64,000 nt of DNA from Agelas oroides (GCA_949130485.1 OX422205.1:4508415-4572414), one strand, 5' to 3'; shown: positions 46,802 to 60,861, counted from the stretch's first letter. Translations and numbers: made by a program. The notes: generated by a model not told the origin, from the letters alone.

Positions 46802-49800
46802 TCAAGTAGAGCCATGGTAGAATGTAGTAGAGTCATGTAGAGTCAAGTAGAGCCATGGCAGAGTGTAGTAGAGTGAAGTAGAGTCAAGTACGGCCATGGT
46901 AGAATGTAGTAGAGCCATGGCAGACTGTAGTAGTGCCAGGTACAGCCAGGTAGATCCATGGTAGAGTGTAGTAGAGTCATGTCGAAGCTAGTAGAGCCAC
47001 GGTAGAATGTAGAAGAGTAATGATAGGGTGTAGTAGAGCTAAGTAGAACCAAGTAGAGCCACGGCAGAATGTAGAAAGGTAATGATAGAGTGTAGTGGAG
47101 CTAAGTAGAACCAAGTAGAGCCAAGGGAGAGTGTAGTGGAGTCAAGTAGAGTCAAGAAGAGCAATTGTGGAATGAAGTAGAATCATGTAGATCAAGTAGA
47201 GCCTTGGTAGAATGTAGCAGAGCCATGGTAGAGTGCAGTACAGCCACATAGAGCCATTGTAGGGTGTAGTAGAGTCATGTGGAGCTGAGTAGAGGCGTGC
47301 TAGAGTGTAGTAGAGGAAAGTAGAGTCAAGTAGAGCCATGGTAGAGTGTAGTAGAGTGAAGTAGAGTCAAGTTCGGCCATGGTAGAATGTAGTAGAGTCA
47401 TGTAGAGTCAAGTTGAGCCATGGTAGAGTTTAGTAGAGTGAAGGAGAGTCAAGTTCGGCCATGGTAGAATGTGGTAGAGTCACTTAGAGTCAATTACAGC
47501 CGTGGTAGAGTGTAGTAGAGTGAAGCAGATTCATGTTCGGCCATGGTAGAATGTAGTAGAGTCAGGTAGAGTCAAGTAGAGCCATGGGAGAGTGAAGTAG
47601 AGTCATATAGAGTCAAGCAGAGCCATGGTAGAGTGTAGTAGAGTGAAGTAGAGTCAAGTACGGACATGGTAGAATGTAGTAGAGCCATGGCAGACTGTAG
47701 TAGTGCCAGGTACAGCCAAGTAGATCCATGGTAGAGTGTAGTAAAGTCATGTCGAAGCTAGTAGAGCCACGGTAGAATGTAGAAGAGTAATGATAGAGTG
47801 TAGTAGAGCTAAGTAGAACCAAGTAGAGCCATGGTAGAGTGTAGTAGAGTCAAGTAGAGGGAAGAAGAGCAATGGTGGAATGAAGTAGAGTCATTTAGAG
47901 CTAAGTAGAGCCTTGGTAGAATGTAGTAGAGCCATGGTAGAGTGCAGAGAGCCACGTAGAGCCAATCTAGAGTGTAGTAGAGTCATGTGCAGCCGAGTAC
48001 AGGCATGGTAGAGTGTAGTAGAGGAAAGTAGAGTCAAGTAGAGCAATGGTAGAATTTAGTAGAGCCATTTAGAGTCAAGTAGAGCCATGGTAGAGTGTAG
48101 TAGAACGAAGTAGAGTCAAGTACGGCCATGGTAGAATGTAGTAGAGTCATGTAGAGTCAAGTAGAGCCATGGTAGAGTGTAGTACAGTGAAGTAGAGGCA
48201 AGTACGGCCATGTTAGAATGTAGTAGAGTCATGTTGAGTCAAGTAGAGCCTTGGTAGAATGTAGCCAGCAGACTGTAGTAGTGCCAGGTACAGCCAAGTA
48301 GAACCATGTTAAAATGTAGTAGAGTCATGTCGAAGCTAGTAGAGCCACGGTAGAATGTAGAAGAGTAATGATTGAGTGTAGTAGAGATAAGTAGAAACAA
48401 GTACAGCCATGGTAGAGTGTAGTAGAGTGAAGTAGAGTCAAGAAGAGCAATGGTGGAATGAAGTAGAATCATGTAGATGAAGCAGAGGCTTGGTAGAATG
48501 TAGTAGAACCATGGTAGAGTGTAGTATAGCCACGTAGAGCAAAGTAAAGCCATAGTAGAGTGAAGGAGAACCAAGTCGAGCCATTGTAGAGTGTAGTAGA
48601 ATCATGTGGAGCCGAGTAGAGGCGTGGTAGAGTGTAGTAGAGGAAAGTAGAGTCAAGTAGAGCCATTGTAGTAAGTAGTAGAGTCATGTAGAGTCAAGTA
48701 GAGCCATGGTAGAGTATAGAAGTGTAATGATAGAGTGTAGTAGAGGTAAGTAGTACCAAGTAGGGCCATAGTAGAGTGTAGTGGTGTCAAGTAGAGTCAA
48801 GAAGAGCAATGATGGAATGAAGTAGAATCATGTAGATCAAGTAGAGCCTTGGTAGAATGTAGTAGTGCCATGGTAGAATGAAGTAGAGCCACGTACTGCA
48901 AAGTAGAGCCATAGTAGAGTGGAGTAGAACCAAGTAGAGCCATTGCAGGGTGTGGTAGAGTCATGTAGGGTCAAGTAGAGCCATACTAGAGTGGAGTAGA
49001 ACCAAGTAGAGCCATTGCAGGGTGTAGTAGAGTCATGTAGGGTCAAGTAGAGCCATGGTAGAGTGTAGTAGAGTCATATAGAGTCAAGTAGAGCCATGGT
49101 ACAGTGTAGTAGAATGAAGAAGAGTCAAGTACGGCCATGGTAGAATGTAGTAGAGTCATGTAGAGTCAAGTAGAGACTTGGTAGAATGTAGTAGAGCCAT
49201 GGCAGACTGTAGTAGTGCCAGTTACAGCCAAGTAGATCCATGGTAGAGTGTAGTAGAGTCATGTGTAGCCGAGTGGAGGCGTGGTAGAGTATAGTAGAGG
49301 AAAGTAGAGTCAAGTAGAGCCATTGTAGAATGTAGTAGAGTCATGTAGAGTGAAGTACAGTCATGGTAGAGTGTAGTAGAGTGAAGTAGAGTCAAGTACG
49401 GCCATGGCAGAATGTAGTAGAGTCATGTAGAGTCTAGTAGAGCCTTGGTAGAATGTAGAAGAGCCAGCAGACTGTAGTAGTGCCAGGTACAGCCAAGTAG
49501 ATCCATGGTAGAGTGTAGTAGAGTCTTGTCGAAGCTAGTAGAGCCACGGTAGAATTTAGAAGATTAATGATAGAGTGTAGTGGAGCTAAGTAGAACCAAG
49601 TAGACCCATGGTAGAGTGTAATGGAGTCAAGTAGAGTCAAGAAGAGTAATGGTGGAATGAAGTAGAATCATGTAGAGTCAAGTAGCAGGTTGGTACAATG
49701 TAGTAGAATCATGTAGAGTCAAGTAGAGTCAAGTAGAGCCTTGGTAGAGTGTAGTAGAGGAAAGTAGAGTGAATTACAGCCATGGTAGAATGTAGTAGAG

Positions 49801-52800
49801 ACATGTAGAGTCAAGTAGAGCCATGGTAGAGTGTAGTAGAGTCATATACAGTCAAGTAGAGCCATGGTAGAGTGTAGTAGAGTGAAGAAGGGTCAAGTTC
49901 GGCCAGTGTAGAATGTAGTGGAGTCATGTAGAGTCAAGTAGAGACTTGGTAAAATGTACTAGAGCCATGGCAGACCGTAGTAGTGCCAGGTACAGCCAAG
50001 TAGATCCATGGTAGCGTGTAGTAGAGTCATGTCGAAGCTAGTAGAGCCACGGTAGAATGTAGAAGAGTAATTATAGAGTGTAGTAGAGATAAGCAGAAAC
50101 AAGTACACCCATGGTAGAGTGTAGTAGAGTCAAGTAGAGTCAAGAAGAGCAATGGTGGAATGAAGTAGAGTCATGTAGAGTCAAGTAGAGCCTTGGTAGA
50201 ATATAGTAGAGCCATGGTAGTGTGTAGTAGACCCACGTACAGCAAAGTAGAGCAATAGTAGAGTGAATTAGAACCAAGTAGAACCATTGTAGAGTGCAGT
50301 AGAGTCATGTGGTGCCGAGTGGAGGCATGTTAGAGTGTAGTAGAGGAAAGTAGAGTCAAGTAGAGGATTTGTACAATGTAGTAGAGTCATGTACAGTCAA
50401 GTAGAGCCATGGTAGAGTGTAGTAGAGTGAAGTAGAGTCAAGCACGGCCAAGGTAGAATGTAGTAGAGTCATGTAGAGTCAAGTAGAGCCTTGGTAGAAT
50501 GTAGTAGAGCCAGCAGACTGTAGTAGTGCCAGGTACAGCCAAGTAGATCCATGGTAGAATGTAGTAGAGTCAAGTCGAAGCTAGTAGAGCCACGGTAGAA
50601 TGTAGATGAGTAATGATAGAGTGTAGTGGAGCTAAGTAGAACCAAGTAGAGCCATGGTAGAGTGTAGTGGACTGAAGTAGAGTCAAGTACGGCCATGGTT
50701 GAATGTAGTAGAGTCATGTAGAGTCAAGTAGAGACTTGGTAAAATGTAGTACAGCCATGGCAGATTGTAGTAGTACCAGTTACAGCCAACTAGATCCATG
50801 GTAGAGCGTAGTACAGGCATGTGGAGCCGAGTGGATGCGTGGTAGAGTGTAGTAGAGGAAAGTAGAGTGAAGTAGAGCCATTGTAGAATGTAGTAGAGTC
50901 ACGTAGAGTCAAGTAGAGACATGGTAGAGTGTAGTAGAGTGAAGTAGAGTCAAGTACGGCCATGGTAGAATGTAGTAGAGTCATGTAGAGTCAAGTAGAG
51001 ACTTGGTAAAGTGTAGTACAGCCATGGCAGACTATAGTAGTACACGTTACAACCAAGTAGATCCATGGTAGAGTGTAGTAGAGTCATGTCGAAGCTAGTA
51101 GAGCCACAGTAGAATGTAGATGAGTAATGATAGAGTGTAGTGGAGCTAAGTAGAACCAAGTAGAGCCATGGTAGAGTGTACTGGAGTCAAGTAGAGCCAA
51201 GAAGAGTAATGGTGGAATGAAGTACAATCATGTAGCTCAAGTAGAGCCTTGGTAGAATGTAGTAGAGCCATGGTAGAGTGTAGTAGAGCCACGTAGAGCA
51301 AAGTAGAGCCATAGTAGAGTGAAGTAGAACCAAGTCGAGCCATTGTAGAGTGTAGTAGAGTCATGTAGGGTCAACTAGAGCCATGGTAGAGTGTAGAAGA
51401 GTCATATAGAGTCAAGTAGAGCCATGGTACAGTGTAGTAGAATGAAGAAGAGTCAAGTACGGCCATGCATGGTAGAATGTCGTACAGTCATGTAGAGTCA
51501 AGTAGAGACTTGGTAAAATGTACTAGAGCCATGGTAGACTGTAGTAGTGCCAGTTACAGCCAAGTAGATCCATGGTAGAGTGTAGTAGAGTCATGTGGAG
51601 CCGAGTGGAGGCGTGGTAGAGTGTAGTAGACGAAAGTAGAGTCATGTAGAGCCATTGTAGAATGTAGTAGAGTCATGTAGAGTCAAGTACAGTCATGGTA
51701 GAGTGTAGTAGAGTGAAGTTGAGTCAAGTACGGCCATGGCAGAATGTAGTAGAGTCATGTAGAGTCAAGTAGAGCCTTGGTAGAATGTAGAAAAGGCAGC
51801 AGACTGTAATAGTGCCAGGTACAGCCAAGTAGATCCATGGTAGAGTGTAGTACAGTCACGTCGAAGCTAGTAGAGCCACAGTAGAATGTAGATGAGTAAT
51901 GATAGAGTGTAGTGGAGCTAAGTAGAACCAAGTAGAGCCATGGTAGAGTGTAGTGGAGTCAAGTAGAGTCAAGAAGAGTATTGGTGGAACGAAGTACAAT
52001 CATGTAGATCAAGTAGAGCCTTGGTAGAATGTAGTAGAGCCATGGTAGAGTGTAGTAGAGCCAAGTAGAGCAAAGTAGAGCCATCGTAGAGTGAAGTAGA
52101 ACCAAGTAGAGCCATGGTAGAGTGTAGTAGAGTCACGTAGAGTCAAGTAGAGACATGGTAGAGTGTAGAAGAGTGAAGTAGAGTCAAGTAGAGCCTTGGT
52201 AGAATGTAGTAGAGCCATGCTAGTGTGTAGTCGAGTTACGTAGAGCAAAGTAGAGCCATAGTAGAGTGAAGTAGAACCAAGTAGAGCCATGGTAGAGTGT
52301 AGTAGAGCCACGTAGAGCAAAGTAGAGCAATAGTAGGGTTAAGTCGAACCAAGTAGAGTCATTATAGAGCGTAGTAGAGTCATGTGGAGCCGAGTAGAGG
52401 CGTAGTAGAGTGCAGTAGAGGAAAGTAGAGTCAAGTAGAGCCATGGTAGAATGTAGTAGACTCATGTAGAGTCAAGTAGAGCCATGGTAGACTGTAGTAG
52501 AGTCTTGTAGAGTCAAGTAGAGCCATGGTAGAGTGTAGTAGAGTGAAGTAGAGTCACGTACGGCCAGGGTAGAATGTAGTAGAGTCATGTAGAGTCAAGT
52601 AGAGCCTTGGTAGAATGTAGTAGAGCCATGGCAGACTGTACTAGTGCCAGGTACAGCCAAGTAGATCCATGGTAGAGTGTAGTAGAGTCATGTCGAAGGT
52701 AGTGTAGAGCCACGGTAGAATGTAGAAGAGTAATGATAGAGTTTAGTGGAGATAAGTAGAATCAAGTAGAGCCATGATAGAGTGTAGTGTAGTCATGTAG

Positions 52801-55199
52801 AGTCAAGAAGAGCAATGGTGGAATGAAGTAGAATCATGTAGATCAAGTAGAGCCTTGGTAGAATGTCATAGAGCCATGGTAGAGTGCAGTAGAGCCACAT
52901 AGAGCCATTGTAGGGTGTAGTAGAGTCATGTGGAGCCGAGTAGAGGCGTGGTAGAGTGTAGTAGAGGAAAGTAGAGTCAAGTAGACCTATGGTAGAGTGT
53001 AGTAGAGTCATGTAGAGTCAAGTAGAGACATGGTAGAGTGTAGAAGACTGAAGTAGAGTCAAGTAGAGCCTTTGTAGAATGGAGTAGTGCCATGCTAGTG
53101 TGTAGTAGAGCCACGTAGAGCAAAGTAGAGCCATAGTAGAGTGAAGTAGAACCAAGTAGAGCCATGGAAGAGTGTAGTAGAGTCAAGTGGAGTCAATAAG
53201 AGCAATGGTGGAATGAAGTAGAGTCATGTAGAGTCAAGTAGAGTCTTGGGAGAATATAGTAGAGCCATGGTAGGGTGCAGTAGAGCCATGTAGAGCAAAG
53301 TAGAGCCATAGTAGAGTGAAGTAGAACCAAGTAGAGCCATTGTAGAGTGTAGTAGAGTCATGTGGAGCCGAGTGGAGGCGTGGTAGAGGAAAGTAGAGAC
53401 AAGTAGAGCCATGGTAGAATGTAGTAGAGTCATGTAGAGTCAACTAGAGCCATGGTAGAGTGCAGTAGAGTGAAGTAGAGTCAAGTACGGCCATGGTAGA
53501 ATGTAGTAGAGTCATGTAGAGTCACGTAGAGGCTTGGTAGAATGTAGTAGAGCCATGGCAGACTGTAGTAGTGCCAGGTACAGCCAAGTAGATCCATGGT
53601 AGAGTGTAGTAGAGTCATGTCGAAGCTAGTAGAGCCACGGAAGAATGTAGAAAAGTAACGATAGAGTGTAGTGGAGCTAAGTAGAACCAAGTAGAGCCTT
53701 GTTAGAGTGTAGCGGAGTCAAGTAGATTCAAGAAGAGCAATTGAGGAATGAAGTAGAATCATGTAGACCAAGTAGAGCCTTGGTAGAATGTAGTAGAGCC
53801 ATGGTAGAGTGCAGTAGAGCCACATAGAGCCATTGTAGGGTGTAGTAGGGTCATGTGGAGCCGAGTACAGGCGTTGTAGAGTGTAGTAGAGGAAAGTAGA
53901 GTCAAGTAGAGCGATGGTAGAGTGTAGTAGAGTGAAGTAGAGTCAAGTACGGCCATGGTAGAATGTAGTAGAGCCATGGCAGACTGTAGTAGTGCCAGGT
54001 ACAGCCAAGTAGATCCATGGTAGAGTGTAGTAGAGTCATGTCGAATCTAGTAGAGCCACGGTAGAATGTAGAAGAGTAATGATAGAGTGTAGTAGAGCTA
54101 AGTAGAACCAAGTAGAGCCATGGTAGAGTGTAGTAGAGTGAAGTAGAGTCAAGTTCGGCCATGGTAGAATGTAATACAGTCAGGTAGAGTCAAGTAAAGC
54201 CATGGTAGAGTGTAGTAGAGTCATGTAGAGTCAAGTAGAGCCATGGTAGAGTTTAGTAGAGTGAAGGAGAGTGAAGTTCGGCCATGGTAGAATGCAGTAG
54301 AGTCACGTAGAGTCAATTAGAGCCATGGTAGAGTGTATTTGAGTGATGTAGATTCAAGTTCGGCCATGGTAGAATGTAGTAGAGTCAGGTAGAGTCAAGT
54401 AGAGCCACGGTAGAGTGTAGTAGAGTCATGTAGAGTCAAGTAGAGCTATGGTAGAGTGTAGTAGAGTGAAGTAGAGTCAAGTGCGGACATGGTAGAATGT
54501 AGTAGAGCCATGGCAGACTGTAGTAGTGCCAGGTACAGCCAAGTAGATCCATGGTAGAGTGTAGTAAAGTCATGTCGAATCTAGTGGAGCTACGGTAGAA
54601 TGTAGAAGAGAAATGATAGAGTGTAGTAGAGCTAAGTAGAACCAAGTAGAGCCATGGTAGAGTGTAGTAGAGTCAAGTAGAGTCAAGAAGAGCAATGGTG
54701 GAATGAAGTAGAGTCATGTAGAGCCAAGTAGAGCCTTGGTAGAATGTAGTTGAGCCATGGTAGAGTGCAGAGAGCCACGTAGAGCTATTCTAGAGTGTAG
54801 TAGAGTCATGTGGAGCCGAGTAGAGGCGTGGTAGAGTGTAGTAGAGGAAAGTAGAGTCAAGTAGAGCAATGGTGGAATTTAGTAGAGCCATGTAGAGTCA
54901 AGTAGAACCATGGTAGAGTGTACTAGAGTGAAGTAGAGTCAAGTACGGCCATGGTAGAATGCAGTAAAGTGATGTAGAATCGCGTAGAGCCATGGTAGAG
55001 TGTAGTACAGTGAAGTAGAGTCAAGTACGGCCATGGTAGAATGTAGTAGAGTCATATAGAGTGAAGTAGAGCCTTGGTAGAATGTAGTAGAGCCAGCTGA
55101 CTGTACTAGTGCCAGGTACAGCTAATTAGAACCATGGTAGAGTGTAGTAGAGTCATGTCGAAGCTAGTAGAGCCACGGTAGAATGTAGAAGATTAATGA
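46802..55199 (+). repeat. Diverged satellite, no near-identical large HOR
   Basis: The same modules continue with mixed left-type (GCCATGGCAGACTG) and right-type (GCCAGCAGACTG) phrases. Relatives of the 1,127-bp HOR (CACGTACTGCAAAG near 48,890) and of the 1,045-bp subunit (GATTTGTACAATG near 50,365) occur singly. A 72-bp tandem duplication lies at about 48.9-49.06 kb and a CATG insertion (CCATGCATGG) at about 51,466. No gene or transposon is seen. Confidence 0.78.
48905..49060 (+). repeat. 72-bp tandem duplication (seven 10-mers)
   Basis: The phrase GGAGTAGAACCAAG, then GCCATTGCAGGG, then GTCATGTAGGGTC occurs twice in a row; CATTGCAGGG starts at 48941 and again at 49013. The 72-bp spacing is seven 10-11-mers and not a multiple of 41, so the copying was in register with the short subrepeat only. 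Confidence 0.8.
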
Positions 55200-56829
55200 T
55201 AGAGTGTAGTGAAGCTAAGTAGAACCAAGTAGAGCCATGCTAGAGTGTAGTGGAGTCAAGTAGAGTCAAGAAGAGCAATGGTGGAATGAAGTAGAATCAT
55301 GTAGATCAAGTAGAGCCTTGGTAGAATGTAGTAGAGCCATGGAAGAGTGTAGTAGAGCCACGTAGAGCAAGGTAGAGCCATAGTAGAGTGAAGTAGAACC
55401 AAGTAGACCCATTGTAGTGTGTAGTAGAATCATGTGGAGCCGAGTAGAAGCGTGGTAGAGTGTAGTAGAGGAAAGTAGAGTCAAGTAGAGTCATGGTAGT
55501 ATGTAGTAGAGTCATGTAGAGTCAAGTAGAGCCATGGTAGTGTATAGAACAGTAATGATAGAGTGTAGTAGAGGTAAGTAGAACGAAGTAGGACAATGGT
55601 AGAGTGTACTGGAGTCAAGTAGAGTCAACAAGAGCAATGGTGGAATGAAGTAGAATCATGTAGATCAAGTAGAGCCTTGGTAGAATGTAGTAGAGCCATG
55701 GTAGAATGAAGTAGAGCCACGTAGTGCAAAGTAGAGCCATAGTAGAGTGGAGTAGAACCAAGTAGAGCCATTGCAGGGTGTAGTAGAGTCATGTAGAGTC
55801 AAGTAGAGCCATGGTAGAGTGTGGTAGAGTCATATAGAGTCAAGTAGAGCGATGGTAGAGTGTAGTAGAATGAAGAAGAGTCAAGTACGGCTATGGTAGA
55901 ATGTAGTAGAGTCATGTAGAGTCAAGTAGAGACTTGGTAAAATGTAGTAGAGCCATGGGAGACTATAGGAGTGCCAGTTACAGCCAAGTAGATCCATGGT
56001 AGAGAGTAGTAGAGTCATGTGGAACCGAGTGGAGGCTTGGTAGAGTGTAGTAGAGGAAAGTAGAGTCAAGTAGAGTCATTGTAGAATGTAGTCGAGTCTT
56101 GTAGAGTCCAGTAGAGCCATGGTAGAGTGTAGTAGAGTGAAGTAGAGTCAAGTACGGTCATGGCAGAATTTAGTAGAGTCATGTAGAGTCAAGTAGAGCC
56201 TTGGTAGAATGTAGTAGAACCAGCAGACTGAAGTAGTGCCAGGTACAGCCAAGTAGATCCATGGTAGAGTGTAGTAGAGTCTTGTCGAAGCTAGTAGAGC
56301 CACGGTAGAATGTAGAAGAGTGATGATAGAGTGTAGTGGAGCTAAGTAGAACCAAGTAGAGCCATGTTAGAGTGTAGTTGAATCAAGTAGAGTCAAGAAG
56401 AGTAATGGTGGAATCAAGTAGAATCACGTACAGTCAAGTAGAGTCTTGGTAGAATGTGGTAGAATCATGTAGAGTCAAGTAGAGTCAAATAGACCCTTGG
56501 TAGAGCGTAGTAGAGGAAAGTAGAGTGAAGTAGAGCCATGGTAGAATGTAGTAGAGTCATGTAGAGTCAAGTAGAGCCATGGTAGAGTGTAGTAGAGTCA
56601 TATAGAGTCAAGTAGAGCCATGGTAGTGTGTAGTAGAGTGAAGAAGAGTGAAGTACGGCCGTGGTAGAATGTAGTAGAGTCATGTAGAGTCATGTAGAGA
56701 CTTGGTAAAATGTAGTAGAACCATGGCAGACTGTAGTAGTGCCAGGTACAGCCAAGTAGATCCATGGGAGCGTGTAGTAGAGTCATGTCGAACCTAGTAG
56801 AGCCACGGTAGAATGTAGAAGAGTAATGA
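55200..56829 (+). repeat. 1,630-bp duplication, copy 1
   Basis: Matches 56830 onward at an offset of 1,630, tested at 55306 with 56936 and at the shared odd spelling GTCAACAAGAG (55,625 and 57,255). Shared words include GTGTATAGAA, GAACGAAGTAGG and CGTACTGC or CGTAGTGC. Ends are approximate. Confidence 0.72.
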
Positions 56830-57960
56830 TAGAGTGTAGTGGAGATAAGTAGAACCAAGTAGAGCCATGGTAGAGTGTAGTGGAGTCAAGTAGAGTCAAG
56901 AAGAGCAATGGTGGAATGAAGTAGAATCATGTAGATCAAGTAGAGCCTTGGTAGAATGTAGTAGAGCAATGAAAGAGTGTAGTAGAGCCACGTAGAGCAA
57001 AGTAGAGCCATAGTAGAGTGAAGTAGAACCAAGTAGAGCCATTGTAGAGTGTAGTAGAATCATGTGGAGCCGAGTAGAGGCGTGGTAGAGTGTAGTAGAG
57101 GCACGTAGAGACAAGTAGAGCCATGGTAGTATGTAGTAGAGTCATATAGAGTCAAGTAGAGCCATGGTAGTGTATAGAATAGTAATGATAGAGTGTAGTA
57201 GAGGTAAGTAGAACGAAGTAGGGCCATGGTAGAGTGTAGTGGAGTCAAGTAGAGTCAACAAGAGTAATGGTGGAATGAAGTAGAATCATGTAGATCAAGT
57301 AGAGCCTTGGTAGAATGTAGTAGAGCCATGGTAGAATGAAGTAGAGCCACGTACTGCAAAGTAGAGCCATAGTAGGGTAGAGTAGAACAAAGTAGAGCCA
57401 TTGCAGGGTGTAGTAGAGTCATGTAGAGTCAAGTAGAGCCATGGTAGAGTGTAGTACAATGAAGAAGAGTCAAGTACGGCCATGGTAGAATGTAGTAGAC
57501 TCATGTAGAGTCAAGTAGAGGCTTGGTAAAATGTAGTAGAGCCATGGGAGACTGTAATAGTGTTAGTTACAGCCAAGTAGATCCATGGTAGAAAGTAGTA
57601 GAGTCATGTGGAACCGAGTGGAGGCTTGGTAGAGTGTAGTAGAGGAAAGTAGAGTCAAGTAGAGCCATTGTAGAATGTAGTAGAGTCATGTAGAGTCAAG
57701 TAGAGCCATGGTAGAGTGTAGTAGAGTGAAGTAGAATCAAGTACAGCCATGGCAGAATGTAGTAGAGTCATGTAGAGTCAAGTAGAGCATTGGTAGAATG
57801 TAGTAGAGCCAGCAGACTGTAGTAGTGCCAGGTACAGCCAAGTAGATCCATGGTGGAGTGTAGTAGAGTCATGTCGAAGCTAGTAGAGCCACGGTAGAAT
57901 GTAGAAGAGTAATGATAGAGTGTAGTGGAGCTAAGTAGAACCAAGTAGAGCCATGGTAGA
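56830..57960 (+). repeat. 1,630-bp duplication, copy 2 (partial)
   Basis: This is the second copy, at an offset of 1,630. Around 57,430 it is one module shorter than copy 1 (no separate GTCATATAGAG phrase), so the offset shrinks downstream. It grades into the 900-bp HOR at about 57,960. Confidence 0.7.
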
Positions 57961-58860
57961 GTGTAGTGGAGTCAAGTAGAGGCAAGAAGAGCAATGATGG
58001 AATGAAGTAGAATCATCTAGATCAAGTACAGCCTTGGTAGAATGTAGTAGAGCCATGGTAGAGTGTAGTAGAGCCACGTAGAGCAAAGTAGATCCATAGT
58101 AGAGTGAAGTAGAACCAAGTAGAGCCATTGTAGAGTGTAGTAGAGTCATGTGGAGCCGAGTAGAGGCTTGGTAGAGTGTAGTAGAGGAAAGTAGAGTCAA
58201 GTAGAGCCATGGTAGTATGTAGTAGAATCATGTAGAGTCACGTACAGCCATGGTAGAGTGTAGTAGAGTCATGTAGAGTCAAGTATAGAGACATGGTAGA
58301 GTGTAGAAGAGTGAAGTAGAGTCAAGTAGAGCCTTGGTAGAGTGTAGTAAAGCCATACTAGTGTGTAGTAGAGCCACGTACAGCAAAGTAGAGCCATAGT
58401 AGAGTGAAGTAGAACCAACTAAAGCTATGGTAGAGTACGTGTAGTAGAGTCAAGTAGAGTGAAGAAGAGCAATGGTGGAATGAAGTAGAGTCATGTAGAG
58501 TCAAGTAGACCCTTGGTAGAATATAGTAGAGCCATGATAGGGTGTAGTAGAGCCACGTAGAGCAAAGTAGAGCCATAGTAGAGTGAAGTAGAACCAAGTA
58601 GAGACATGGTAGAGTTTAGTAGAGTGAAGTAGAGTCAAGTACGGCCATGGTAGAATGTAGTAGAGTCATGTAAAGTCAAGTAGAGCCTTGGTAGAATGTG
58701 GTAGAGCCATGGCAGACTGTAGTAGTGCCAGGTACAGCAAAGTAGATCCATGGTAGAGTGTAGTAGAGTCATGTCGAAGCTAGTAGAGCCACGGTTGAAT
58801 ATAGAAAAGTAATGATAGAGTGTAGTGGATCTAAGTAGAACCAAGTTGAGCCATGGTAGA
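57961..58860 (+). repeat. 900-bp HOR, unit 1
   Basis: Repeats at 58861 with an exact offset of 900. Markers are GAATCATCTAGATC, CAAGTATAGAGACATGG, the 4-bp insertion ACGT at 58437-58440 (GAGTACGTGTAG), and GAATGTGGTAGAGCC. Compared with unit 2 it has a few private bases, such as CAACTAAAGC near 58,418. Confidence 0.87.
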
Positions 58861-59760
58861 GTGCAGTGGAGTCAAGTAGAGTCAAGAAGAGCAATGATGG
58901 AATGAAGTACAATCATCTAGATCAAGTACAGCCTTGGTAGAATGTAGTAGAGCCATGGTAGAGTGTAGTAGAGCCACGTAGAGCAAAGTAGAGCCATAGT
59001 AGAGTGAAGTAGAACCAAGTAGAGCCATTGTAGAGTGTAGTAGAGCCATGTGGAGCCGAGTAGAAGCGTGGTAGAGTGAAGTAGAGGAAAGAAGAGTCAA
59101 GTAGAGCCATGGTAGTATGTAGTAGAATCATGTAGAGTCAAGTAGAGCCATGGTAGAGTGTAGTAGAGTCATGTAGAGTCAAGTATAGAGACATGGTACA
59201 GTGTAGAAGAGTGAAGTAGAGTCAAGTAGAGCCTTGGTAGAATGTAGTAAAGCCATACTAGTGTGTAGTAGAGCCACGTAGAGCAAAGTAGAGCCATAGT
59301 AGAGTGAAGTAGAACCAAGTAGAGCTATGGTAGAGTACGTGTAGTAGAGTCAAGTAGAGTCAAGAAGAGCAATGGTGGAATGAAGTAGAGTCATGTAGAG
59401 TGAAGTAGACCCTTGGTAGAATATAGTAGAGCCATGATAGGTTGTAGTAGAGCCACGGAGAGCAAAGTAGAGCCATAGTAGAGTGAAGTAGAACCAAGTA
59501 GAGCCATGGTAGAGTTTAGTAGAGTGAAGTAGAGTCAAGTACGGCCATGGTAGAATGTAGTAGAGTCATGTAGAGTCAAGTAGAGCCTTGGTAGAATGTG
59601 GTAGAGCCATGGCAGACTGTAGTAGTGCCAGGTACAGCAAAGTAGATCCATGGTAGAGTGTAGTAGAGTCATGTCAAAGCTAGTTGAGCCACGGTTGAAT
59701 ATAGAAAAGTAATGATAGAGTTTAGTGGAGCTAAGTAGAACCAAGTAGAGCCATGGTTGA
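58861..59760 (+). repeat. 900-bp HOR, unit 2
   Basis: Near-identical with unit 1, ACGT insertion at 59337-59340. At 59,761 the next unit starts in the same phase but soon departs, after the CATCTAGATC word, into the longer 1.7-kb form. Confidence 0.87.
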
Positions 59761-60861
59761 GTGCAGTGGAGTCAAGTAGAGTCAAGAAGAGCAATTGTGG
59801 AATGAAGTAGAATCATCTAGATCAAGTAGAGCCTTGGTAGAATATTGGAGAGCCATGGTAGAGTGCAGTAAAGCCACATACATCCATTGTAGGCTGTAGT
59901 AGAGTCCTGTGGAGCCAAGTAGAGGCGTGGTAGAATGTTGTAGAGGAAAGTAGAGTCAAGTAGAGCTATGGTAGAATATAGAAGAGTCAGGTAGAGTCAA
60001 GTAGAGCCATGGTAGAGTGTAGTAGAGTCATGTAGAGTCAAGTAGAGCCATGGTAGAGTGCACTAGAGTGAAGTAGAGTCAAGTTCGGCCATGGTAGAAT
60101 GTAGTAGAGTCAGGTAGAGTCAAGTAGAGACTTGGTAAAATGTAGTAGAGCCATGGCAGACTGTAGTAGTGCCAGGTACAGCCAAGTAGATCCATGGGAG
60201 GGTGTAGTAGAGTCATGTCGAAGCTAGTAGAGGCACGGTAGAATGTAGAAGAGTAATGATAGAGTGTAGTAGAGATAAGTAGAAACAAGTACAGCCATGG
60301 TAGAGTGTAGTAGAGTGAAGTAGAGTCAAGTACGGCCATGGTAGAATGTAGTAGAGTCATGTAGAGTCAAGTAGAGCCTTGGTAGAATGTAGTAGATCCA
60401 GCAGACTGAAGTAGTGCAACGTACAGCCAAGTAGATCCATGGTAGAGTGTAGTAGAATCACGTCGAAGCTAGTAGAGCCACGGTAGAATGTAGATGAGTA
60501 ATGATAGAGTGTAGTGGAGCTAAGTAGAACCAAGTAGAGCCATGGTAGAGTGTAGTGTAGTCAAGTAGAGTCAAGAAGAGCAATGATGGAATGAAGTACA
60601 ATCATCTAGATCAAGTACAGCCTTGGTAGAATGTAGTAGAGCCATGGTAGAGTGTAGTAGAGCAACGTAGAGCAAAGTAGAGCCATAGTAGAGTGAAGTA
60701 GAACCAAGTAGAGCCATTGTAGAGTGTAGTAGAGTCATGTGGAGCCGAGTAGAGGCGTGGTAGAGTGCAGTAGAGGAAAGTAGAGTCAAGTAGAGCCATG
60801 GTAGTATGTAGTAGAATCATGTAGAGTCAAGTAGAGCCATGGTAGAATGTAGTAGAGTCAT

